The notes: a model not told the origin generated them from the sequence alone. A stretch of 35,284 nt of DNA from an uncultured Myxococcales bacterium (GCA_937868485.1 CALMML010000057.1:1-35284), one strand, 5' to 3'. Shown: positions 7,563 through 15,908, numbered from the stretch's first letter. Program-made: numbers and translations.

Positions 7563-8459
7563 TTATTCTTCGTCAGATGACTCTTCGTAGTAGCGCACAA
7601 ACAGGTTCAGATCACTGCCGCCCAGTCGCAGCTCATTGATCGGACACGGAGAGCTGACTTGGCAGCGATCGAACAGCGTACGCAGTCGCTTGCGGTCGTG
7701 CGCATAGATGCAAAAGTCCCCGCGCTTGGGATCGACGATGTCGAGCAGCCAGTCGGTGCGCGGCCCCGGTTCGTTGAGCACGCTGCCCTGCCCCTCCAGC
7801 TCGACCCGACCGCTGACCATGTACGTCAGATCCGTTTCCGACAGCACGCCTTGGTGTAGCTCGTCGCCGGGATGGGTGTGATAGGTGCCAATCAGCTGCT
7901 CGCCCGGCTGAAGCGGACCCAGATCCGCCGCCAGAAAGTCCAGCGAGTCCCCCGCAAAGCGAAACGGAGGAACCAGCACGCGCGTCACATCCACGTCGCT
8001 GCCCAGCCGCTTGCCGAGCAGAAACGCCGCAACTTCAGCCACATCATCGCGGCCCAGACCTTCCTGTCGCGTCGAGACGTCCTTGAGCCGCTTGAGCTGA
8101 CAGACCTGCCGTCCCGAAAAGCGCACGCGCGACAGCTTCCCGTCGAGCTGCACCGCCACAATCCGCGCCCGCGCCTGACACGGAGCATCCGGCGACAGGC
8201 TGGGGTGCGGCACCTCGTCGAGGATCGCGTTCAAGATCGCCGCGTTGGCAAACGCATCCTGCGGGTCCAGTCGCGGCACCGTATCGCCTATCAGCCCTCG
8301 CTCACGCGCACGTTCCAGCGCATGCACCGACGGAATCGGCGGCCTTCGCTTGTGCGACAGCGCCAGGATCGCCGAGCCCACACCAATGGCGTACAGCGCA
8401 CAGACCAGCAGCGCGCGTCCCCACTGCGAAGCTCGTCCCCCGAATCGAACCCGTCTCAT
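7563..8459 (-). CDS. Membrane-anchored JAMM/MPN-like (putative metallopeptidase) protein
   Basis: 298 residues. A single hydrophobic segment (about 16-35, ALLVCALYAIGVGSAILALS) after a basic N-terminus suggests a signal anchor with the rest outside the cytoplasm. Residues 191-210 read IGTYHTHPGD followed by ELHQGVLSETD. His194-x-His196-Pro with Ser207-x-x-Asp210 is the zinc-binding signature of JAMM/MPN proteases, but the gap between His and Ser is three residues longer than usual. The upstream catalytic Glu could not be assigned with confidence. Four Cys residues (about 93, 119, 253 and 268) might form disulfides if exported. The ATG at 8459 is preceded by GGTGG. The AT-rich stretch at 8520-8560 may hold its promoter. 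It stands alone, convergent with the P450 gene. Activity is inferred; it could be a non-catalytic member. Confidence 0.6.
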   Translation of the reverse strand: MRRVRFGGRASQWGRALLVCALYAIGVGSAILALSHKRRPPIPSVHALERARERGLIGDTVPRLDPQDAFANAAILNAILDEVPHPSLSPDAPCQARARIVAVQLDGKLSRVRFSGRQVCQLKRLKDVSTRQEGLGRDDVAEVAAFLLGKRLGSDVDVTRVLVPPFRFAGDSLDFLAADLGPLQPGEQLIGTYHTHPGDELHQGVLSETDLTYMVSGRVELEGQGSVLNEPGPRTDWLLDIVDPKRGDFCIYAHDRKRLRTLFDRCQVSSPCPINELRLGGSDLNLFVRYYEESSDEE

Positions 8460-8528
8460 GGCGAGACCACCGACGACAATCGTCCCAGTGGTCAGCTACC
8501 AGTATCGCGAACCTGGGCTGATTCATGC

Positions 8529-8541
8529 ACAAAAATTTTGT
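8529..8541. promoter_or_regulatory. AT-rich palindrome upstream of the JAMM-like gene
   Basis: ACAAAA-A-TTTTGT is symmetrical around one base, inside an AT-rich island (about 8525-8570) that stands out from the GC-rich surroundings. It lies 70 bases upstream of the gene starting at 8459, a fitting place for a promoter or operator. No well-matched -35/-10 pair could be chosen. Confidence 0.35.
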
Positions 8542-8600
8542 ATTCTGCAAAACCTACAAATACTTAGGCACGCAGCAGCGCGGCCCAGCCAGACGTCACG

Positions 8601-9002
8601 CTACAGCTTGTCCGGTAGCGGAGGCACAGCAGCAGGCAATCCCAGCGTCGGAGAAGGCGCAGACGCATCAGACTCAGCGTCGGGATCAGGACGAAGTGTG
8701 ACGCTCACCGCCGCGTCCACACCGGCTCGCACATCGACGTCACGATAGGCCGACAGATGTCCGAGCGCGCGCACTTCCAGACGATGTGGACCGACGGCAA
8801 GACGCAGCCGAGCCGGACCTCCCGTCGTCGAGCGAATCAGCAGCGGCTGTTCATCCAGCAGCACCGACGAACTCTGCGGCGAAACAGTCAGCACCAGCGT
8901 CGAAGTCGGTGTCGGCGGAACCTGCGGATGACAGCCAGTCAGCGCGGCCAGCCATGGCACAGACAGAAGCAGCAGCGACACGCGCACAGCTTGGACCGTC
9001 AT
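8601..9002 (-). CDS. Small lipoprotein with PEGA-like domain
   Basis: 133 residues. The signal ends in lipobox LTGC (Cys24). After a Pro/Thr-rich linker comes a beta domain (about 35-105). It contains VGPHRLEVRALGHLSAYRD, matching the PEGA pattern (L.PG.H.v.v...Gy....) although PG is replaced by VGP. The C-terminal 30 residues are Pro/Ser/Asp-rich and probably disordered. PEGA domains are usually surface or periplasmic beta modules of unknown binding role. The start codon overlaps the stop of the upstream gene (ATGA, 8999-9002), which implies translational coupling as the last gene of a four-gene operon. Confidence 0.75.
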   Translation of the reverse strand: MTVQAVRVSLLLLSVPWLAALTGCHPQVPPTPTSTLVLTVSPQSSSVLLDEQPLLIRSTTGGPARLRLAVGPHRLEVRALGHLSAYRDVDVRAGVDAAVSVTLRPDPDAESDASAPSPTLGLPAAVPPLPDKL

Positions 9003-10156
9003 GGCGCAGGGCTCTCCGTCGGATTCGACTGGGGATCCGGGCTCGCTGAAGGCAAGTCCTGCGCCGACACGCAGTCCAGTCGCAGCATCGACGGACCGAG
9101 CGGCACCACCTGCACCCGCAGCCCGGCAATCGGTGTCCGGTACAGCGCAGCGCCCAGCGTCTCGGTCGTCGCTGTGGTCGTCAGTTGAAAGTGAACCTGC
9201 TCATCGCCACCGTCGGCCAGCACAATCCGTCGCGGCTCGACGCGCGTCACACCCGGCAGCGCCGCCAGCGCCTTCCACAGCTTGTTCATCACCTGCGGCG
9301 TGCGCAGTCCCGTCGTCAACAGCAGCACACCACCGCCGACGCGACCGAGCAGCCCGCTGCGATCCGCCAGCTTGCCGAGCAGCGGTCGTCCCAGCTGCGC
9401 CACCGCCAGTCCAAGCGCAGCCTCGGGCTTTTCCGCAAAGCCGCTGCCTTCACCCGCTTCCGTCTGCGGCGCGGCGCTCGCATCGGGAACGTACTGCCAC
9501 GCGCCCTTGAGCTGCGCCGACCACAGCCGAGGACTGGTCCCACGCACCTCCACCTGCGGCGCGGCGACGTTGCCCACAAAGCCGAGCCGTGGACCCGCCC
9601 ACGACGACGTCGCGCGACACTGATCCATCGTCCCCAGCTCGACGAGCTGTCCGCGCTGCGTCAGCCGATCTTTGGCGTCGGTCGCCAGCACGCTCGCCAG
9701 CGCATCCGCCCCGGTGAGCTGCACACACACCAGCACCTTCGCTCGTCCGTCGCCGCGCTTCGACTTGGGCAGCCCCGCCTGTAGCTCTTTGAGCACCTGC
9801 GCGACGTCCACCTGCGCCATGATCTTGAGCACCAGCCGCCCGTCCAGCTCGCTCTCTTCGACGATGCGGTACGACGACACAAAGTCCCGCGCCCGCGCGC
9901 CCAGCAGATACGTTCGCCCGCGCACCTCGGGAGCCGCTTGCTCGACGGCCAAGTCCAGCGCTTGCCGCATCGCTTCCGCCAGCGCCTGATTCCGGGTCTT
10001 GGTCGCATCCTCTTGCATCGCAACCTGCACCGAGGACTCGATCTGCATCTCTTGCGCCGCAGCGGGCGAAGCGAATCCAAGCAGTCCCACCGTCAGTGCA
10101 GTCGATATCCCTTGACAACATCTAGAAAGTGCGGGGTGAAGCTTCACAGGCGACAT
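8999..10156 (-). CDS. Secreted protein with FlgT-N/LPP20-like N-terminal region
   Basis: 385 residues. A signal peptide (LTVGLLGFASPAAAQ, cleavage after about residue 34) predicts export to the periplasm. The following 90 residues (DATKTRNQALAEAMRQALDL, then RIVEESELDGRLVLKIMAQVDV) resemble regions in FlgT-N and LPP20-type envelope proteins, where a helix rich in A..xAL..A is followed by a beta hairpin. The remainder (about 150-385) is not recognised. It contains GGGVLLLTTGLRTPQVMNKLWKAL-type alternation of strands and helices and a low-complexity Ser/Pro tail. It starts 2 bases after the stop of the preceding gene and overlaps the next by 4. No flagellar genes are nearby, so a flagellar role is not implied. 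Confidence 0.75.
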   Translation of the reverse strand: MSPVKLHPALSRCCQGISTALTVGLLGFASPAAAQEMQIESSVQVAMQEDATKTRNQALAEAMRQALDLAVEQAAPEVRGRTYLLGARARDFVSSYRIVEESELDGRLVLKIMAQVDVAQVLKELQAGLPKSKRGDGRAKVLVCVQLTGADALASVLATDAKDRLTQRGQLVELGTMDQCRATSSWAGPRLGFVGNVAAPQVEVRGTSPRLWSAQLKGAWQYVPDASAAPQTEAGEGSGFAEKPEAALGLAVAQLGRPLLGKLADRSGLLGRVGGGVLLLTTGLRTPQVMNKLWKALAALPGVTRVEPRRIVLADGGDEQVHFQLTTTATTETLGAALYRTPIAGLRVQVVPLGPSMLRLDCVSAQDLPSASPDPQSNPTESPAP

Positions 10157-10158
10157 GG

Positions 10159-10623
10159 CTATTGTTCCTCGCCAGAGCCAGTGCCCGCGTCGGGAACGGC
10201 TGACTCTTGCGTCGCGCCTTCTTTACCACGATCTGCTTTGGCCACAAGTGGCAGCGACAGCCACAGCACCACACCGCCGGTTGCGCCGTAGTCGATGCGA
10301 TCGACGATGGCGGCGCTGACATCCAGCTTGGCGACGCGCTCGGCCCCACCAAAGCGAGCCAGCTTCGCTTTGTGATCGCGCACGACGACGGTGAGTGCCT
10401 TGCGTAGCTTGTCTTCGGCCCGACTGCGTGCGACACGCTCGGCCTTCAGACGCGCCACATCCGCCGACGGAGGATACAGATCCGCCGCACAGCTTGCGAC
10501 CGCGACCAGCTTGCCCGCCGCAAAGTCCGCCGTCACACCCGCAGCGATCGTTTCGGGCTTGTCTGCCGCAGCAGCCAGCGTCGGAAGCAGAGCCAACGCA
10601 AGACCCAACCTACACCACTTCAT
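10159..10623 (-). CDS. Small secreted protein, LPP20-like
   Basis: 154 residues. A signal peptide (LGLALALLPTLAAAA) is followed by a single mature domain. A helix with RVARSRAEDKLRKALTVVV precedes a beta segment ending GGVVLWLSLPL, similar in layout to LPP20/FlgT-type proteins and to its downstream neighbour. The C-terminal 25 residues are charged and probably disordered. The ATG overlaps the stop of the hydrolase gene by 4 bases (10620-10623), and the next gene starts 2 bases after its own stop. The three secreted products of this operon may form one envelope complex; this is inferred from the coupling alone. Confidence 0.7.
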   Translation of the reverse strand: MKWCRLGLALALLPTLAAAADKPETIAAGVTADFAAGKLVAVASCAADLYPPSADVARLKAERVARSRAEDKLRKALTVVVRDHKAKLARFGGAERVAKLDVSAAIVDRIDYGATGGVVLWLSLPLVAKADRGKEGATQESAVPDAGTGSGEEQ

Positions 10624-11621
10624 CGACGCTGACCTCCCACCGAATCAAAGCGCCCCGGCGTCGCCACCCAATCGGCAATGGAATCCCAGCGGGGCCGCAG
10701 CTTGCTACTTGTCACCACCTGCATGTGATTTGGATCTATCGCATCACCGAAGCGCCGTCCAAGCTGCCAGTGCTCGAGCGGACCGTTTGTGCGAGCCCAC
10801 AGCCGAAGCTGAACATGCGGCGTCGACAGCAGCCGGTCGCCCTGCCCCGCGACGCTCAGAATCGGCACCGACACCTTCGCAAGCCCCGGCAGATACGAGC
10901 TTCCGCGACGATCCGTCCACTGATTGTGCGAAACCCAGCTTCCCATCTGACGAAGGTAGGGCCGCGGCTCGTCCACCGTGCCAACACCGAGCTTGCGCGA
11001 CGGAAAGTATCCCGACGGCAGCGACGCCCAGAGCAGCGCTTGAAACGACGCACGCTTGAGCAGCCGACGCAGCTTCGACGGCTCCAGCTCATCGAGCCAG
11101 ATGCTGCTCGCCAGCGCGACCACTCCGTCGAATGCCGACAGCTCCGCTTGCAGCGCCGCCAGCGACAGCCACGCGAGCGCCAGGTGTCCAAACAAGCTGT
11201 GTCCCATCGCGATCTGCGGCAGGTTCGGCTCGACGCTGGCAAGGTACGCGCTGATGCAGCCGGTGTCGTGAACCAGCGTGTCGTAGTCCCAGCTTGCGCC
11301 CTCATTCACCGACGGAACGGACTGTCCGTGACCACGCTGATCAAACCAGAGCACCTTCAGATCACGGGAAAGCAGCGACGACAGAAGTCCACGACCCGAC
11401 GGAGTATCGAGCGTCCGGCGATCAACCATCATCGCGTGCGACAGCGCAACCACCGCAATCGGCTTGTCACTGCGACACAGCCACTCTCCGCGCAAGATGG
11501 CTCCGTCGGACATTTGAATGGCAACCGGCTCGCCTCCACGCAAGGGCGGATGCGTCGCTGGTACCACCGTCCAGTCGCTCGGAACAATACGCGGCTTCGT
11601 CGGCAAGAAGGCTGGAGGCAC
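10620..11621 (-). CDS. Alpha/beta-hydrolase fold protein
   Basis: 333 residues. Hallmarks are VLWFDQRGHGQS (about 88-99, after the oxyanion-region strand), the nucleophile elbow GHSLFG (about 140-145), and a late His in DPNHMQVV. The elbow is unusual: the canonical G-x-S-x-G would have Gly where Phe stands, with a Gly one residue later. It may be a hydrolase/acyltransferase with altered geometry or a non-catalytic relative. No signal peptide is seen, so it is likely cytoplasmic, unlike its operon partners. The start is a GTG at 11621 with GAGGA 4 bases upstream. It leads the four-gene operon down to 8601 and is divergent from the FHA gene, 54 bases away. The substrate cannot be told. Confidence 0.8.
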   Translation of the reverse strand: MPPAFLPTKPRIVPSDWTVVPATHPPLRGGEPVAIQMSDGAILRGEWLCRSDKPIAVVALSHAMMVDRRTLDTPSGRGLLSSLLSRDLKVLWFDQRGHGQSVPSVNEGASWDYDTLVHDTGCISAYLASVEPNLPQIAMGHSLFGHLALAWLSLAALQAELSAFDGVVALASSIWLDELEPSKLRRLLKRASFQALLWASLPSGYFPSRKLGVGTVDEPRPYLRQMGSWVSHNQWTDRRGSSYLPGLAKVSVPILSVAGQGDRLLSTPHVQLRLWARTNGPLEHWQLGRRFGDAIDPNHMQVVTSSKLRPRWDSIADWVATPGRFDSVGGQRR

Positions 11622-11675
11622 GGTTCCTCGTTTTGGTAAGCCATGGTAGCCTGAATCGCTGGGGAATGATTGGCC

Positions 11676-13016
11676 ATGGCCAGGCTGTTCTATAAGGATG
11701 TGTCAGGGACGACGGGGACGGTTGAGCTACAGACCGCGCCGGTGCTGATTGGCCGCGCGACGGACTGTCAGATTCAAACGCAGGATGCGCAGGTTTCCCG
11801 TCGCCATGCTCGGGTGATCTTCGACGGTTCTTCGTATTGGATCGAAGACACCGGAAGCGCCAACGGCGTCTTCGTCGGAAACGAGCGAGTACCGCGCTAT
11901 CAGCTGCGACCGGGAACCAGCTTTCGCTGTGGCTACCTGGAAGTGCGCTTCGAGCTGGATGCTCCAGCGGGAGGACTTCCCGTCGCTGGACCGCCTGCTC
12001 CGCCCGCTGCGCCAGTGGCTCCGGTTGCGCCCGCTGCTGTGCCGGTGGCGCCGGTCGTCGCGGCTCCGTCTGCGGCTCCGTCCGTCGGTGTGAGCGAGCT
12101 ACAGAGCCTGCGCAGCGAGCTAGAGAGTGAGCGGCGAAAGCGCACCGATCTGGAGTTTGAGCTGTCCGAGCAGAGGCGCAAGCTCGACGAGCTGCAGGCG
12201 AAGCCCGCTCAGGCGGTCAGCGAAGCCGATGCAGATCGTCTGCGTCGTCGCGTCGAGCAGCTAGAGTCCGAGCTAAAGCGCAAGGCGCCAGCGGGATCGG
12301 GCGGTGGTGCGTCGTCGGAAGCACTTCGCGCAACCGAAGCCGAGCGAGATCGCCTACGGACGCGCGTCGCGGAGCTAGAAGCCAAAGCGAAAGAGCCGAG
12401 CAAAAACGATGACCAAGAGATGGAGCTTATCCGTCAGCGTCGTCGCGTCGAACAGCTAGAAGCAGATCTGCGTCGGGTTCGGGGCGGCAAGCCCGCAGAG
12501 CCCGCTCCAGCACCGTCTGGCGATGCCTTGGTGGCCGAGCTGGAAGAAAAAGTCCGTCGCCTGATTGAAGAGCGCGACGAAGCGGTTCGCAAAGCCAGCA
12601 CGCCCGTGCTCGTGGCTCCGGCGGCGGCAGCGCCCACCGATCCGAAGGTGGCAGAAGAGCTGGAGCGGGCCAAACGTCGCATCGAACAGCTGGAGTCTGA
12701 GCTTCGTCGCAAGCCCGTCGGACAAGTGGCTGACACGCAGCGGGCGACCGATCAGCGCGGAGAGCTAGAAGCAGCGCTTCGTCAGCTTCGGGACGTGGAA
12801 AAAGAACGAGACAGCCTGCGCGAGCTGGTGGCTCAGTCGACGGGAAGTGCGCGTCCGCCCAAAGCAGCGCTTGATGGACTGTTGGCTGTCAGCGACGGAC
12901 TGGCTGACATTCGCGCCGCGCTCCGGGCTGCTGGGGACGATGTCGCATTAGAGCAGCTAGAGCAGCTACGCTCGACGCTGCGACAAGCCTTGGCCAGCCT
13001 GGGACTGACGACCTAA
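11676..13016 (+). CDS. FHA-domain protein with Ala/Pro linkers and repeated coiled coils
   Basis: 446 residues from the ATG at 11676; a TTG two codons earlier (11670) is possible. A GGGGA lies 10 bases before the ATG. Residues 1-95 form an FHA domain with Gly26-Arg27, Ser41-Arg-Arg-His44 and Asn63-Gly64, the phosphothreonine-binding positions. An Ala/Pro/Val-rich linker (100-140) follows, then long charged coiled coils. A motif close to RRRVEQLESELRRK occurs three times (around 12240, 12435 and 12670), separated by Ala/Pro-rich spacers. The last 45 residues are a shorter helical bundle (LLAVSDGLADIRAALRAAGD). It has no membrane segment and is likely a cytoplasmic scaffold recruited to a phosphorylated partner. 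No kinase gene is in the window. It ends 4 bases before the end of the convergent PEGA gene. Confidence 0.9.
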   Translation: MARLFYKDVSGTTGTVELQTAPVLIGRATDCQIQTQDAQVSRRHARVIFDGSSYWIEDTGSANGVFVGNERVPRYQLRPGTSFRCGYLEVRFELDAPAGGLPVAGPPAPPAAPVAPVAPAAVPVAPVVAAPSAAPSVGVSELQSLRSELESERRKRTDLEFELSEQRRKLDELQAKPAQAVSEADADRLRRRVEQLESELKRKAPAGSGGGASSEALRATEAERDRLRTRVAELEAKAKEPSKNDDQEMELIRQRRRVEQLEADLRRVRGGKPAEPAPAPSGDALVAELEEKVRRLIEERDEAVRKASTPVLVAPAAAAPTDPKVAEELERAKRRIEQLESELRRKPVGQVADTQRATDQRGELEAALRQLRDVEKERDSLRELVAQSTGSARPPKAALDGLLAVSDGLADIRAALRAAGDDVALEQLEQLRSTLRQALASLGLTT

Positions 13017-13020
13017 GCCG

Positions 13021-13980
13021 CTACTTAAAGACCACGACGCCGGGAAGCTGGGTGGTATCCGGCGGCGGAATGTCGGTTCCAAGCTTGACCGCGACGGCAG
13101 TGGCAGCAACCGCACCGACGCCCGCGATGATGCCTGTCCAGACATACCAGCGACGATACCAAGGCGTCTGCCGCTGCTCGCTAACCAGTGTTGCCGAGAC
13201 TTCGACGGTGGTATCGGGCATCACGCTGATCGCCGCTTGAAACGGCAAGTGCTTGGTCTTTTCGACGAGGATTCGATAGTTCCCCGGTGCCAGCACGCGC
13301 AGCGGATCGGTGAGCGGCGTCGAGCCACTTGCTTTGGAGTTTACGTAGATCTGCGCACCGTCGATGTTGGCGGAAATCTGAATCTGTCCATAGCGCTTGA
13401 ACGTGTCGGGCGGATACAGCTGCTGAAGCCAGCTTAAGATTCTCGCCTCTTCGATGGCTTGCCCACCGACGAGAGAGTCCGCATAGCGTCCAATGACTTT
13501 CTGATCTGCGACGGAGATCCGCTGAACCGCGAGCACCACGTCGCCAAGCTGACTGACCGCGAGCAGCAACACCTCGCGCACCCCGAGCTTCTGTCCGACG
13601 ATGGAAAGACAGCGCGTCTCACCGTCACAGCGCGCGACATCCGCGTCGATACCAGGCCCAAGTCGTCGCCTCGCTTCGGTCAAGTTCACGACGCGCAGCG
13701 ACGTATTTTGGCTCAGTGCCAAGACCAGTCGCTCGGGCAGGTCGGACAGCGCTTTGACGTCGTTGCGATACTCGAACACCACGACGCCTTCGGACGCGGG
13801 CTTTTCGGCAGGCTTATCGACGGGCAAGCTGGCTTTGGCAGACGAAGCATCGACCGCGCCCGCTGCATTTCCCGTCGCAGCAGCGGTCAGCGACGACTTG
13901 GCACCTCGGGTTCGAGCCTGTGCAGACGGAAGCGCCAGCAGCGCCAGCAGCGAACACGCAGCGATAAGAGACGTTTTCAT
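13021..13980 (-). CDS. Exported PEGA-domain protein with C-terminal membrane segment
   Basis: 319 residues from the ATG at 13980, chosen because AGGAG lies 9 bases upstream and a signal peptide follows directly (LIAACSLLALLALPSAQA). Longer in-frame starts run into the upstream gene and give a non-protein-like sequence. The middle (about 70-215) reads VVFEYRNDVKALSDLPERL and later VLLLAVSQLGDVVLAV, like the TolB-N/GNA1162-type folds that often precede PEGA. Residues about 222-290 are a PEGA domain (IDGAQIYVNSKASGSTPL, LAPGNYRILVEK). A membrane helix (about 291-312, TGIIAGVGAVAATAVAVKL) sits near the end. It follows the lipoprotein gene at 13991 by 10 bases, with its ribosome-binding site overlapping that stop, so the two are co-expressed. 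Confidence 0.85.
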   Translation of the reverse strand: MKTSLIAACSLLALLALPSAQARTRGAKSSLTAAATGNAAGAVDASSAKASLPVDKPAEKPASEGVVVFEYRNDVKALSDLPERLVLALSQNTSLRVVNLTEARRRLGPGIDADVARCDGETRCLSIVGQKLGVREVLLLAVSQLGDVVLAVQRISVADQKVIGRYADSLVGGQAIEEARILSWLQQLYPPDTFKRYGQIQISANIDGAQIYVNSKASGSTPLTDPLRVLAPGNYRILVEKTKHLPFQAAISVMPDTTVEVSATLVSEQRQTPWYRRWYVWTGIIAGVGAVAATAVAVKLGTDIPPPDTTQLPGVVVFK

Positions 13981-13990
13981 CGGCGGGCTC

Positions 13991-15895
13991 CTATCGTCCA
14001 AACAGAACGCTGGCTGCGCTCGGTACGTAGCCTTCTTGGAAGCCACGCAGATACGGCTTGGAGTCGGTCGGGTCGCAGGCGGGCAGACAGGTGCCAACCA
14101 GGTTGTTGGCCGAGTCATAGACCCGCGAGGTGCAGTCCTGGTTCTGAAACCCGACGATGTAGTCTTGCTCACGCGCGCCCGACTGAAGGTTCAGCAGCGC
14201 AACGTGATACGAGTACCCGGACCAGTCGACGTAGCAGCGATACTGATTGCTCGATCCCAAGTAGGTCAAAAACAGGCCGCGAACCTTGTGCTGAACACGC
14301 ATCAGCGACAGGGCGCGCGCGCGGTCGGGCGTCACAGCCAGGCTGTAGCCGCTCACATCCGTCGGTGCGAAGAAAATATCAATCGAGCTGACATACGGTT
14401 TTCCGTCGCTGGACAAGGTAATTCGATACGGAACTTGCCAGGAGGGAAGATCAAACGCCGACGAAGCCCACTTGTCTGCACCACTTTCCAAGATGAAGAT
14501 CTTGGCCTGCGCAGCCAGCGTCGGAACATCGGCATTGTCATCGCGACCGACGCCAATGATCGACGAGCGAATGGCACTGACGGCGAGCACGCCGGGTGCG
14601 GACAGGATTTTTTCACCACTCGGACGCGCGACGACGACCCGACCGAGCCGCGTTGCACCGCTCACTGAGGCGCAGGGCTGCACCAAGACCTGCTCACCGC
14701 TCGCGGTGTAGGCAATGCTGGTGGTGTACGGCAGGCTGCGCTGGCTGATCTGTTCGCCGGTCTTGGGATTGTAGCGACGAAGCAGCGATGGTTCACCAGT
14801 GCTCAGCGTCGAGCAGTCTGGCTCTCCCGGCTGAAGCGGCGGCTTGCCAAAGACCAGCTCGACCATTCCGTCGGGCGTGTAGGCTGCGGCAATCGGCTGG
14901 CCAATCGGAGCCTGCGTCGTCGAGTCAATGCTCGCGATGAACAGGTCGCCATCTTTGGTCACACGAGAGCGCAAGCCCGGCAGGTTGCGAATGAAGCCAA
15001 CAAGTCCAGCGCGTCCGACGGCGGGTGCGACGCGCGGATACTGCAAGATCACGGCGGTCTGATCGACTGGATCGACGACGATGCCTTGCACCGGATTGCT
15101 CATGTAGTCGGGTAGCTCGAAGCTGACCTGATCTTCAAGACGCAGCGTATCGACGACGTGCAGCTTGCCCGACAGATTTCCGACGAGCAGCGACTGTCCA
15201 TCATAGGTTCCAGCAGCGGCGCTCACCGGCGGAGCACTCGTCACACCGGGACTCAGCTGATACGGATCGAGCCAGCGATCGTAAATCGCCAGCAGCGGCT
15301 GCACCGAGTTGGGATCGACAATGCGCAGCTTGGACTCGTCGCGCAGCGGCTCATACAGACGACGCGAGGGCGCAAAGATCGGATCGGTCGGAGCAATCGG
15401 CGCGACCAGCTTTGGACTGCCTCCAAAGAAAAATAGCGGTCGTCGCAGCTCCAGATAGACATCTTTGGTGTCGCCAAACTGCCACGACACGTCGCGCGTC
15501 AGAGCCATCCCGAGCAGCTGCTGTCCCGCCGCACCGAGCGCCAGCATCTTCAGATCACGCGGCTCAGACACCCGAATGAGACCCAGATCGAGCGATGGCA
15601 GCGACGTCGTGACAGCGTCGGAAGAAGGCTCAAAGCGGGTGCGGGCAAGCAGGTCGTCAGTGCGTCCGTCGCGTAGCTCCAGTGCAGTCACCCGCAGATC
15701 ACGCAGCGGCGACAGCACCGCATCGTCGGGAGCCGGCGTGGTTCGCACCAAAAAGCGCACCGATCCAGGGTCGGGTTGCGTTTGGCTACAGCCGAAAAAG
15801 CCGAGCAAGGTGCTGCACATTCCAAGCGCCAACAGGGGACGAGCCACGCGACGGTATGCACTGCTCCGAATTCGACGAGCGACGGCCTGCGTCAT
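13991..15895 (-). CDS. Large lipoprotein, possible beta-propeller, function unknown
   Basis: 634 residues from the ATG at 15895. An Arg-rich start and hydrophobic core lead to LLGFFGC (Cys about 35), an imperfect lipobox. The mature part is beta-rich and has propeller-like repeats (SLLVGNLSGKLHVVDTL, GIVVDPVDQTAVIL, IAAAYTPDGMVELVF), but no family could be named. Cys residues late in the protein (CYVDW, DCTSRVYD, CLPACDP) may form disulfides. The frame runs on upstream to 16222, but that part overlaps the divergent peptidase gene and looks like shadow sequence. A TAGAGT 7 bases upstream of the ATG replaces a recognisable Shine-Dalgarno sequence. It forms a two-gene unit with the PEGA gene ending at 13021. 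Confidence 0.8.
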   Translation of the reverse strand: MTQAVARRIRSSAYRRVARPLLALGMCSTLLGFFGCSQTQPDPGSVRFLVRTTPAPDDAVLSPLRDLRVTALELRDGRTDDLLARTRFEPSSDAVTTSLPSLDLGLIRVSEPRDLKMLALGAAGQQLLGMALTRDVSWQFGDTKDVYLELRRPLFFFGGSPKLVAPIAPTDPIFAPSRRLYEPLRDESKLRIVDPNSVQPLLAIYDRWLDPYQLSPGVTSAPPVSAAAGTYDGQSLLVGNLSGKLHVVDTLRLEDQVSFELPDYMSNPVQGIVVDPVDQTAVILQYPRVAPAVGRAGLVGFIRNLPGLRSRVTKDGDLFIASIDSTTQAPIGQPIAAAYTPDGMVELVFGKPPLQPGEPDCSTLSTGEPSLLRRYNPKTGEQISQRSLPYTTSIAYTASGEQVLVQPCASVSGATRLGRVVVARPSGEKILSAPGVLAVSAIRSSIIGVGRDDNADVPTLAAQAKIFILESGADKWASSAFDLPSWQVPYRITLSSDGKPYVSSIDIFFAPTDVSGYSLAVTPDRARALSLMRVQHKVRGLFLTYLGSSNQYRCYVDWSGYSYHVALLNLQSGAREQDYIVGFQNQDCTSRVYDSANNLVGTCLPACDPTDSKPYLRGFQEGYVPSAASVLFGR

Positions 15896-15902
15896 AGATC
15901 GG

Positions 15903-15908
15903 ACTCTA
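15903..15908 (-). promoter_or_regulatory. Candidate -10 hexamer (TAGAGT) for the lipoprotein gene at 15895
   Basis: TAGAGT ends 7 bases before the ATG on the minus strand and no Shine-Dalgarno sequence is present, so a leaderless message is possible. The 88-base gap to the divergent peptidase gene must hold both promoters. Confidence 0.3.

Noticed and set aside
8999-10156. A flagellar role from FlgT-like similarity
   Set aside because: The similarity is limited to a general fold pattern, and no flagellar genes are near.
10395-11639. A 414-residue plus-strand open frame
   Set aside because: It is antisense to the alpha/beta hydrolase and the start of the next gene, very rich in Arg and Gln, with no motif or ribosome-binding site.
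13981-14172. A longer start for the PEGA protein gene at 13021
   Set aside because: The added residues overlap the upstream lipoprotein gene and look like frame-shifted sequence; the ATG at 13980 has AGGAG and a signal peptide.
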